Shown here: piece by piece, positions 8,195-14,870 of the stretch | How the letters are laid out: the number at the start of each line of letters is the position of its first letter | Position numbering within the stretch: position 1 is the stretch's first letter | Origin: an uncultured Bacilli bacterium | GTDB lineage: Bacteria; Bacillota_I; Bacilli_A; RF39; UBA660 | Reading direction: 5' to 3' | Length of the DNA stretch: 22,902 bases | Assembly: GCA_934130235.1 (NCBI GenBank) | Contig: CAKOXU010000013.1 | Location: 1-22,902 of the forward strand | The notes under the pieces: generated by a model | Seen by the model: only the letters and a program-made list of their open reading frames with translations | Told to the model about the DNA's origin: nothing | Database searches by the model: none | Made by a program: the position numbers and the translations under genes

Positions 8195-10612
8195 ATGTAT
8201 AATTTTAAAAAGATAGAAAAGAAATGGCAAGAATATTGGGATAAAAATGAAACTTTTAAGGCTTCAAATAATTCGGATAAAAAGCCTTATTATATATTGG
8301 TGGAGTTTCCATATCCATCAGGAGCTGGATTACATGTTGGGCATGTAAGAAGCTATACTGCGCAAGATGCTATAGCTCGTATAAAGAGAATGCAAGGATA
8401 TAATGTACTATATCCTATGGGATGGGATGCTTTTGGAGCGCCCGCAGAGCAATATGCTATAAAGAATCACATTCATCCTAAAGATGCAGTAAAAGAGAAT
8501 ATTAAAACTTTTAAAGGACAAATGAAGTCATTAGGTTTTTCATTTGATTGGGATAGAGAGTTTTCAACTACTGATCCTGAATATTATAAGTGGACTCAGT
8601 GGCAGTTTTTACAATTCTATAAACACGGAATGGCTTATAAAGATACTATACCTGTAAATTGGTGTCCTAATTGTAAAACAGTATTATCTAATGAGGATGC
8701 AGCAGGCGGAGTATGTGAAAGATGTGGAGAAGCTGTAGTTCAGAAAGAAAAATCTCAATGGATGCTTAGAATGAGCGATTATTCTGAAGATTTGTTAAAG
8801 GGTCTTGATGATACTAATTTTGCGCCTAAGGTAAAATTAGGTCAAATTAATTGGATTGGTAAATCAACTGGAGTAGAAGTAGATATTAATATAAAAGATG
8901 GTGGTACGTTTAAAATATTTACTACTTGTATAGAAACTATTTATGGTATTACTTTCTTTGTAATCGCACCAGATGGTAAGTTAATTAAAGAATTAATGCC
9001 TAGAGTAGAGAATAAGGAAGAAGTATTAAAGTATATAGATGAAACAAAAAGAAAGTCTAATATGGATAGAACTGAGTTAAATAAGGGTAAAACTGGAGTA
9101 GAAGTAAAAGGTATTAAGGCTATTAATCCAGTAAATGGAAAAGAAGTTCCAATATTTTTAGGAGATTTTGTATTAGGAGATTATGGAACTGGCGCTGTCA
9201 TGGCTGTTCCAACACATGATCAGAGAGATTATGAATATGCCTTAAAGCATAATTTAGAGATGATAGAAGTAATAACTGGAGGAGACATAAGTAAACAGGC
9301 ATATGAAAAAGGTGAGTATTTATTAAATAAAGATGCTAAACTTATTAATTCTGATAAGTTTGACGGTATGAGTGTAAAAGAAGCAAAAGAAAAAATAACT
9401 GAGTATTTAATAGAAAAAGGAATAGCTAGAAAAGTAAATAATTATAAAATGAGGGATTGGATTTTTTCAAGGCAGAGATTCTGGGGAGAACCAATACCTA
9501 TGATTAAATGTGATAAGTGTGGTTGGGTTCCAATGGATGAAAAAGATTTACCATTGTTACTTCCTGATGTTGCTGAATATGAACCTACAGATACTGGTGA
9601 GAGCCCACTTGCTAAAATTGATTTTTGGGTAAATTGTAAGTGTCCAAAGTGTGGTGGAGATGCTAAAAGAGAAACTGATACAATGCCTAACTGGGCAGGA
9701 TCAAGTTGGTATTTCTTAAGATTTATGGATCCACATAATGATAAGTGTTTTGCTAGTATGGATGCTATGAAATATTGGAATAGAGTAGATTGGTATAATG
9801 GAGGTATGGAGCATACTGCACGTCATTTACTATATGCTAGATTTTGGGTACAGTTTTTATACAATATTGGATTAGTTCCTCATAAAGAAATGATTTGGAC
9901 TCGTATTAGCCATGGTATGATATTAGGTGAAAATAATGAAAAAATGAGTAAGTCAAAAGGTAATGTTGTAAATCCTGATGATATAGTAGAGTTTTATGGA
10001 GCAGATGCACTTCGTACTTATGAAATGTTTATAGGTGATTATGAAAGAGATGCATCATGGAGTGAGAACGGACTTAAAGGTTGTAAGAAATTCTTGGATA
10101 GAATATATAGATTAGGTGAAAAAGTTATAGATAAAGATACTTATTCTAAGGAAGTAGAAATTCTTATGAACCAAACAATAAAAAAAGTAAGTGAGGATTT
10201 GACGAATGTTAAATACAATACTGCTGTATCAGCTTTAATGATTTTGTTAAATGAATTAGAGAAATTAGATAGTGTTACAAAAAAAGATTATAGAACTTTA
10301 CTTCATTTATTAAATCCAATAGCGCCTCATATTACTGAGGAATTGAACGAAAAGTATAAATTAGGTAATATGTTTACACAATCTTCATGGCTAACTTATG
10401 ATGAGACTAAGTTAGAAAATAATACATTTACAATGGTTGTTCAAGTAAATGGAAAAGTAAGAGGTAAAATTGATGTAGATTCTAGTACAAAAGAAGATGA
10501 AATGAAGAAACTTGCTTTTGAAATAGAAAATGTTAAGAATTTTACTAATGGTAAAGATATTGTTAAAGTTATAGTGATACCTAAAAAATTAGTAAATATA
10601 GTAGTAAAATAG
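8195..10612 (+). CDS. leuS: Leucyl-tRNA synthetase
   Basis: An 805-residue class Ia synthetase that charges tRNA-Leu. The HIGH motif is HVGH (47-50) after PYPSGAGL, and KMSKS is at 583-587. There are zinc-binding Cys clusters (CPNC...CERCG near 155-178, and CDKCGW / CPKCGG in the 430-490 region), the NWAGSSWYFLRFMDP core, and the C-terminal VNGKVRGKI domain. The CP1 editing domain is present: the Asp of HDQRD (Asp342) and the last Thr of the threonine-rich motif (Thr248) are kept. That motif, however, reads TTCIET (243-248) in place of the family's TTRPDT, so editing may be altered. It is translated from AGGAGGG at the end of the preceding gene and controlled by the leucine T-box. Confidence 0.98.
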   Translation: MYNFKKIEKKWQEYWDKNETFKASNNSDKKPYYILVEFPYPSGAGLHVGHVRSYTAQDAIARIKRMQGYNVLYPMGWDAFGAPAEQYAIKNHIHPKDAVKENIKTFKGQMKSLGFSFDWDREFSTTDPEYYKWTQWQFLQFYKHGMAYKDTIPVNWCPNCKTVLSNEDAAGGVCERCGEAVVQKEKSQWMLRMSDYSEDLLKGLDDTNFAPKVKLGQINWIGKSTGVEVDINIKDGGTFKIFTTCIETIYGITFFVIAPDGKLIKELMPRVENKEEVLKYIDETKRKSNMDRTELNKGKTGVEVKGIKAINPVNGKEVPIFLGDFVLGDYGTGAVMAVPTHDQRDYEYALKHNLEMIEVITGGDISKQAYEKGEYLLNKDAKLINSDKFDGMSVKEAKEKITEYLIEKGIARKVNNYKMRDWIFSRQRFWGEPIPMIKCDKCGWVPMDEKDLPLLLPDVAEYEPTDTGESPLAKIDFWVNCKCPKCGGDAKRETDTMPNWAGSSWYFLRFMDPHNDKCFASMDAMKYWNRVDWYNGGMEHTARHLLYARFWVQFLYNIGLVPHKEMIWTRISHGMILGENNEKMSKSKGNVVNPDDIVEFYGADALRTYEMFIGDYERDASWSENGLKGCKKFLDRIYRLGEKVIDKDTYSKEVEILMNQTIKKVSEDLTNVKYNTAVSALMILLNELEKLDSVTKKDYRTLLHLLNPIAPHITEELNEKYKLGNMFTQSSWLTYDETKLENNTFTMVVQVNGKVRGKIDVDSSTKEDEMKKLAFEIENVKNFTNGKDIVKVIVIPKKLVNIVVK

Positions 10613-10640
10613 TTATAGTCATAAGGCTATAACTTTTTTT
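10611..10640 (+). terminator. leuS terminator
   Basis: An 8-bp stem (AGTTATAG 10611-10618, CTATAACT 10627-10634) with an 8-base loop is followed by a run of T's to 10640. It starts on the last two bases of the leuS stop codon. Confidence 0.85.
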
Positions 10641-10668
10641 AATTTATATAAAATTGATGAATAGTAAT

Positions 10669-10727
10669 AAAAAAAATACCATTACTTTAAAGTAATAATA
10701 CTTTCTTTTAATAATGGTATTTTTTTT
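10669..10727. repeat. Long inverted repeat / second hairpin in the leuS-surface protein gap
   Basis: A perfect 16-bp inverted repeat: eight A's plus TACCATTA (10669-10684) pairing with TAATGGTA plus eight T's (10712-10727). The 27-base loop contains a further 6-bp hairpin (AAAGTA 10689-10694, TACTTT 10699-10704). A 16-bp palindrome, ATTACTTTAAAGTAAT (10681-10696), overlaps it and offers an alternative fold. It looks like a strong bidirectional terminator, but the leuS terminator already lies just upstream. Confidence 0.7.
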
Positions 10728-10752
10728 GTTGTAAAATAGGAAAAACGTCTTT

Positions 10753-10781
10753 TTGACTAATATAAAACTTAATGATAGTAT
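10753..10781 (+). promoter_or_regulatory. Predicted promoter of the surface-protein gene
   Basis: TTGACT (10753-10758), a 17-bp spacer and the extended -10 TGATAGTAT (10773-10781). The predicted leader is about 15 nt and contains the very strong ribosome binding site AAAGGAGG (10789-10796). Confidence 0.65.
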
Positions 10782-10802
10782 GCTTGTGAAAGGAGGAAAA
10801 AA

Positions 10803-12224
10803 ATGAAAAGAATAGTATTATTTCTATTATTGTTTTTATGTATACCTATGGTTAAAGCAGAAACTTTTTATCCAAAAGAAAGATTAGCGGGTGAGTATAT
10901 ATCTACAAGAAGTGGTAATGAAATACATAATGGTCTTATTTTTATATTGCGTAGAAGAAGTGATGATAAGGTTGTTTATTGTATTAATCCTTTTTATAGA
11001 ATTAATGAAACTGAATCTTATGAGGAAGATAATAATTTGTTATCAAAAGAAAGGAAAGATAAACTTAATTTAATTGCTTATTATGGATATGGATATAAAG
11101 AGCACACTAGTGAAAAATGGTATGTTGTTTCTCAATATATGATATGGAAAGAAATGGGATATGATGAAGTTTATTTTACTGAAGGATCTAATGGTAGTAA
11201 GATTGATAAGTATAAAGAAGAAATAAATGAGATAGAGACACTTATAACTAATTATTACAAAACACCTACATTTTCAAAGAAAACTATATCTATACCTAAA
11301 GGTTTATATACATCATTGGTAGATGACTATGGGACTCTTAGTGATTTTACTATAGATAGTTCGATAGAGGCAAAAATAACTGATCCTAAAATATTATCAT
11401 TAAAATCTAATTTATCAGGTAATTATGAAGTAAATTTAATTAAAAAATTAGATGTTTCAAATGAGTCTAAAGTATATGTAAATGATGGACATCAACCATT
11501 AATACTGCCTGGTAGGGTAGAACCAATTAAAGTTAGTTTAAATGTTGATGTATATGGTGTTGATATTACTATTAATAAAAAAGATAGTGAAAATATTAGT
11601 TATAAAAATGCATTTATTAAAGGTGCTAAATATGGTGTATATAATGATAAAAATGAATTAGTTGGAACTATATTAATTGGAGATGACAATAAGGGTACAT
11701 TAAAAGATTTGGATGCAGGATATTATAAAATTAAAGAGTTAGAACCTGGTGTAGGATATCAATTGGATAAAACTATATATGATGTTAATATGAGAGTTAA
11801 TAAGTCTTTTACACTTAATTTGACTAATAAAGTTATAAAAGCACGTACAATAATTAATAAGTATAATGATACAGATATTGATAATGATTCATGTTTTACA
11901 ATAGATGGAAAAGAGTATAAAACTGTTAATGGTAAAATAGAGTTAGATTTAGTATATGGTAAACATACTGTAAGTCATACTTGTGGATATGATAGTTGGT
12001 CTAAAATAGATGATTTTGATATAGATGTAAAAGATACTAATGATTTGGTCTATAATTTAGTTTCTAAAAGATTGAAAGAAGAGAGTATTAATCAAGATAA
12101 AAAAGAATATGATATAGTAGAAGTTCCAAATACATATGCTACTGAAGTTGACTATACATTTGTTGGTATAGTGTGTATTCTTTTAGGAATGTTAATAATA
12201 AAAAAAGTTACTATTTTGAAGTAG
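10803..12224 (+). CDS. Secreted surface protein with thioester domain and SpaA/Cna-B-like domain
   Basis: A 473-residue exported protein. A signal peptide (residues 1-19, MKRIVLFLLLFLCIPMVKA) is followed by a thioester-type adhesin domain with YCINPF (Cys60) and VVSQYMIWKE (Gln111). In this family such a Cys-Gln pair forms an internal thioester that bonds host surfaces. A SpaA/Cna-B-like beta domain follows (about 250-335; VDITINKKD ... AGYYKIKELEPGVGYQLD). Next comes a short domain with a Cys pair (SCFTIDG ... HTCGYD), then VPNTY (441-445), a hydrophobic helix and a KK-containing tail, like a sortase signal although Tyr replaces the usual Gly. It is probably a wall- or membrane-anchored adhesin, expressed alone from its own promoter. 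Its last 14 bases overlap the convergent RNase J gene. Confidence 0.85.
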   Translation: MKRIVLFLLLFLCIPMVKAETFYPKERLAGEYISTRSGNEIHNGLIFILRRRSDDKVVYCINPFYRINETESYEEDNNLLSKERKDKLNLIAYYGYGYKEHTSEKWYVVSQYMIWKEMGYDEVYFTEGSNGSKIDKYKEEINEIETLITNYYKTPTFSKKTISIPKGLYTSLVDDYGTLSDFTIDSSIEAKITDPKILSLKSNLSGNYEVNLIKKLDVSNESKVYVNDGHQPLILPGRVEPIKVSLNVDVYGVDITINKKDSENISYKNAFIKGAKYGVYNDKNELVGTILIGDDNKGTLKDLDAGYYKIKELEPGVGYQLDKTIYDVNMRVNKSFTLNLTNKVIKARTIINKYNDTDIDNDSCFTIDGKEYKTVNGKIELDLVYGKHTVSHTCGYDSWSKIDDFDIDVKDTNDLVYNLVSKRLKEESINQDKKEYDIVEVPNTYATEVDYTFVGIVCILLGMLIIKKVTILK

Positions 12225-12234
12225 TAACTTTTTT
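12201..12234. terminator. Shared bidirectional terminator inside the 3' ends of two convergent genes
   Basis: A perfect 13-bp stem (AAAAAAGTTACTA 12201-12213, TAGTAACTTTTTT 12222-12234) with an 8-base loop. Both stop codons lie inside it: TAG 12222-12224 for the surface protein and TAG 12213-12211 for RNase J. Because the stem is symmetrical, both proteins end in a KKVT-containing tail (KKVTILK and KKVTTSK). Confidence 0.9.
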
Positions 12235-13902
12235 AACGTCATTTATTATTGGTATAATAATAGGATTTCTACCTGTTTTTTCTTCAATAAAATCAGAAAT
12301 ACCAGATATAATATCACTTTTAATATCACTAAATATACATGCACCTAACAATTTGTTATTTACAATATTTTTAGCTTCCATTTCTATACTTTTAAGTAAA
12401 TCTATATTTTCGCCTATAAGAACGAATCCACGAGTAGTTATATTTGGATTACCAACTAATTCATGTTTAGAAGTATCAATATTTGATACGACTATTACTA
12501 TACCATCGTTAGACATAGATTTACGTTCTCTCATAACGGCAGTACCAATTTCACCAATACGATTTCCATCTACATAAACGTCTCCAGCTTGAACAGACTT
12601 ATCACGACTTATTTTTCCTTTATATAGAGATAATACTTCACCATTTTCAAGAATAAAAGTATTTTCTCTTGGAATATCGCATAGTACAGCTAAATCAGTA
12701 TGTTTTCTTAGCATCCTATATTCACCATGAAATGGCATAAAATATTTAGGCTTAAATAATCTTAAATTTAATTTTAATTCTTCTTGATTACCATGTCCGG
12801 AAGCATGGATATCAGAAAGTGAAGTATTAGTAAATACTTTAACACCTTGTAAATATAGTTTATTAATTGTTTTAGAAATGCTTTGAGCATTACCTGGAAT
12901 CGCACTTGATGAGAATACAACTAAGTCGTCATCCTGCAGTTTTATTTGTCTGTGAGTTCCATTTGCGATACGTGAAAGAGCAGCCAATGGTTCTCCTTGA
13001 GAACCAGTACATAATATGCATACTTCATTTGAAGGTAATCTATTTGCTTCTTCTGCAGTTATAAATAAATCTTTGTGCTTAATGTATCCACAATTTAGAG
13101 ATATCTCAATGTTATTTTCCATACTTCTACCAAAGATAGCTATTTTCCTATTGTTTCTTTTACATGTATCAACTATATGTTTTAGTCTATATATATTTGA
13201 TGCAAAAGTAGCAATTATTATTCTTCCATCATAGTTAGAAAATATATTTGATAAAGTTTCATCAACATTTGATTCACTTTTAGAGAATCCTTCGTTTAAT
13301 GCATTGGTAGAATCACTAAGAAGTAAAGTAACGCCTTTTTTTCCCAATTCAGCCATTTTATGAATATCAGCCATAGGTCCTATAGGAGTTAAGTCGAATT
13401 TAAAATCTCCTGTAGTGACTATTGTTCCATTAGGCGTATGGATTACTATACCATAAGAATCGGGAATAGAGTGTGTAGTTCTATAAAACTCTACTGACAT
13501 AGTTTTGAATTTAATTTTAGTTGCTTCATCATATGAATATAAATTTTTATAATTAATGTTTCTGTCATCTAATTTTTTCTGAATAAGTGCTTTAGCCTGG
13601 TTGGCAGCATATATAGCTGGTATATTCACACTTTGAAGCAAGAATGGAATACCACCAATATGATCTTCGTGTCCGTGTGTAATGATAAGTGCTTTAATTT
13701 TCTTTTCATTTTTCTTAAGAAAAGTAAAATCAGGAATAATGTAGTCTATACCTAATTGTGTAGCATCTGGAAATGAAATACCGCAATCGGTAATAATAAG
13801 TTCATTACCAGTCATAAAGCAATACATATTTTTACCAACTTCACCAAGTCCACCTAAAGCAAATATTTTAGTATCATTAATATTATTATTTCTAAAAGCC
13901 AT
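12211..13902 (-). CDS. rnj: Ribonuclease J
   Basis: A 563-residue metallo-beta-lactamase/beta-CASP ribonuclease, close in length to RNase J1. The N-terminal GGLGEVGKNMY and DCGISFPD are followed by the metal-binding signature HGHEDHIGG (His76, His78, Asp80, His81). TTGDFKFD, SDSTNA and the beta-CASP part follow, with CTGSQGEP, HASGHGNQEE and PFHGEYRM. In Bacillota the enzyme acts as an endo- and 5'-3' exoribonuclease in mRNA decay and rRNA maturation. I cannot tell J1 from J2 without a second copy for comparison. A strong AAGGAGG lies just upstream of ATG 13902, and the gene has its own good promoter after the rpsD terminator. It is convergent with the surface-protein gene. Confidence 0.96.
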   Translation of the reverse strand: MAFRNNNINDTKIFALGGLGEVGKNMYCFMTGNELIITDCGISFPDATQLGIDYIIPDFTFLKKNEKKIKALIITHGHEDHIGGIPFLLQSVNIPAIYAANQAKALIQKKLDDRNINYKNLYSYDEATKIKFKTMSVEFYRTTHSIPDSYGIVIHTPNGTIVTTGDFKFDLTPIGPMADIHKMAELGKKGVTLLLSDSTNALNEGFSKSESNVDETLSNIFSNYDGRIIIATFASNIYRLKHIVDTCKRNNRKIAIFGRSMENNIEISLNCGYIKHKDLFITAEEANRLPSNEVCILCTGSQGEPLAALSRIANGTHRQIKLQDDDLVVFSSSAIPGNAQSISKTINKLYLQGVKVFTNTSLSDIHASGHGNQEELKLNLRLFKPKYFMPFHGEYRMLRKHTDLAVLCDIPRENTFILENGEVLSLYKGKISRDKSVQAGDVYVDGNRIGEIGTAVMRERKSMSNDGIVIVVSNIDTSKHELVGNPNITTRGFVLIGENIDLLKSIEMEAKNIVNNKLLGACIFSDIKSDIISGISDFIEEKTGRNPIIIPIINDVKKVTTSK

Positions 13903-13939
13903 ATTAACCTCCTTTCTTTTTTAAGAATTCGACTATACA

Positions 13940-13968
13940 ATTATACTAAAAAATCACTGATTTGTCTA
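13940..13968 (-). promoter_or_regulatory. Promoter of the RNase J gene
   Basis: Minus strand: TAGACA (13968-13963), a 17-bp spacer and TATAAT (13945-13940). The predicted start near 13933 leaves a leader of about 31 nt ending in AAAGGAGG. The promoter is squeezed between the rpsD terminator and the gene. Confidence 0.75.
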
Positions 13969-13975
13969 GTTGAAC

Positions 13976-14002
13976 AAAAAAAGATAGGAATTAATCCTAT
14001 CT
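13976..14002 (-). terminator. rpsD terminator
   Basis: Minus strand: an 8-bp stem (AGATAGGA 14002-13995, TCCTATCT 13989-13982) is followed by seven T's. It overlaps the last sense codon and the stop codon of rpsD. Confidence 0.85.
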
Positions 14003-14599
14003 GTTGTAGTATTCTACTATTAATGAATCATTGATATCGCCATTTAATTCAGTTCTCTCTGGATATCTGGTATAAGTAGCTTTCATATCTTTTGCATCAT
14101 AATCGATAAATGCAACTCTATTGTGCATAGCTTCTAATGAAGATTTAACGATAGCTAAATCTTTATCAGACTCTTTGATTGCAACTACATCTCCAGGTTT
14201 ACATCTGTATGATGGAATATCAACTTTTTTACCATTAACTGTAATATGTCCATGGTTAACTAATTGTCTAGCTCCGCGTCTTGTAGTAGCAAATCCAATA
14301 CGATAAACGATATTGTCTAATCTACTTTCAAGAAGCTTAAATAAATTTTCACCATGTACACCTTTCATTTTTCCAGCATCTGTAAAAGTTTTTTTGAATT
14401 GTTTTTCATTTAAACCGTACATAAATCTAACTTTTTGTTTTTCTTGTAATTGAACACCATAGTTAGATAACTTTTTAGGTCTTTTTGTACTATTAGATCC
14501 TGGAGCATAAGGCTTACGAGCTAATTCCTTACCGTTTTCTAAGATAGAAAATCCTAATCTACGACTTACACGATAATTTGATTTTGTATATCTTGCCAT
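13997..14599 (-). CDS. rpsD: 30S ribosomal protein S4
   Basis: A 200-residue S4 of the usual length, starting MARYTKSNYRVSRRLG. KPYAPGSNSTKRPKKLSNYG and the S4 RNA-binding domain (about 92-145: ESRLDNIVYRIGFATTRRGA, then QLVNHGHITVNGKKVDIPS) follow. The N-terminal zinc-type Cys cluster found in some S4 proteins is absent. S4 nucleates 30S assembly by binding the 5' domain of 16S rRNA. In Bacillota it is often a single gene outside the large ribosomal operons and represses its own translation through its leader, which matches the single-gene context and the long structured leader here. Confidence 0.98.
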   Translation of the reverse strand: MARYTKSNYRVSRRLGFSILENGKELARKPYAPGSNSTKRPKKLSNYGVQLQEKQKVRFMYGLNEKQFKKTFTDAGKMKGVHGENLFKLLESRLDNIVYRIGFATTRRGARQLVNHGHITVNGKKVDIPSYRCKPGDVVAIKESDKDLAIVKSSLEAMHNRVAFIDYDAKDMKATYTRYPERTELNGDINDSLIVEYYNR

Positions 14600-14742
14600 A
14601 TTATTTCTCCTTTCTTTTACGAAAAGAATTTCTGCCTAATTATAGGGTGTTTATTTTAATATGTTCACTAATAAGCTAGTTAGGTACTAATAAACCTATG
14701 TGGAATAAACACGTTATAAAAATCAAAAATTGCTTCAACGCA
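14600..14742 (-). promoter_or_regulatory. Structured rpsD leader, candidate S4 autoregulatory element
   Basis: About 143 nt lie between the predicted start and ATG. This is the longest non-T-box leader in the window; most others are 9-31 nt. On the minus strand GTGTTTATT (14712-14704) pairs perfectly with AATAAACAC (14655-14647), enclosing about 48 nt with possible inner helices (AGGT...ACCT, CTAA...TTAG). A second hairpin, TTCTTTT-CGT-AAAAGAA (14628-14612), ends just before the GGAG ribosome binding site at 14610-14607. Autoregulation by S4 is known in Bacillota; I infer it here from position and structure and have not matched the consensus. Confidence 0.55.
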
Positions 14743-14748
14743 GTTATA

Positions 14749-14777
14749 ATTATATTATTAATTATATGAAAAGTCAA
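14749..14777 (-). promoter_or_regulatory. rpsD promoter
   Basis: Minus strand: TTGACT (14777-14772), a 17-bp spacer and a perfect TATAAT (14754-14749). It is the best -35/-10 pair in the window, as expected for a ribosomal protein gene. Predicted start near 14742; divergent from ezrA. Confidence 0.8.
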
Positions 14778-14824
14778 GTAAAATATGAGTTTTTATGATT
14801 TTTTATATAAAAATAAAAATTATG

Positions 14825-14853
14825 TCGAAAAATATAAAAATGTGTGTTATAAT
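14825..14853 (+). promoter_or_regulatory. ezrA promoter
   Basis: TCGAAA (14825-14830), a 17-bp spacer and the extended -10 TGTTATAAT (14845-14853). A second TATAAT follows directly (14854-14859). A start near 14860 would leave a leader of about 11 nt that begins at the Shine-Dalgarno AGGTGAT. Confidence 0.65.
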
Positions 14854-14870
14854 TATAATAGGTGATAGAT

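Noticed and set aside
10891..11073. Open frame of 60 codons inside the surface-protein gene
   Set aside because: It overlaps a well-supported secreted protein in the same strand and has no start signals; it is a frame shadow.
12173..12577. Open frame of 134 codons on the plus strand across the RNase J gene
   Set aside because: It lies antisense to the clearly conserved RNase J C-terminus, has no ribosome binding site and no family resemblance. AT-rich DNA opposite a real gene often stays open.
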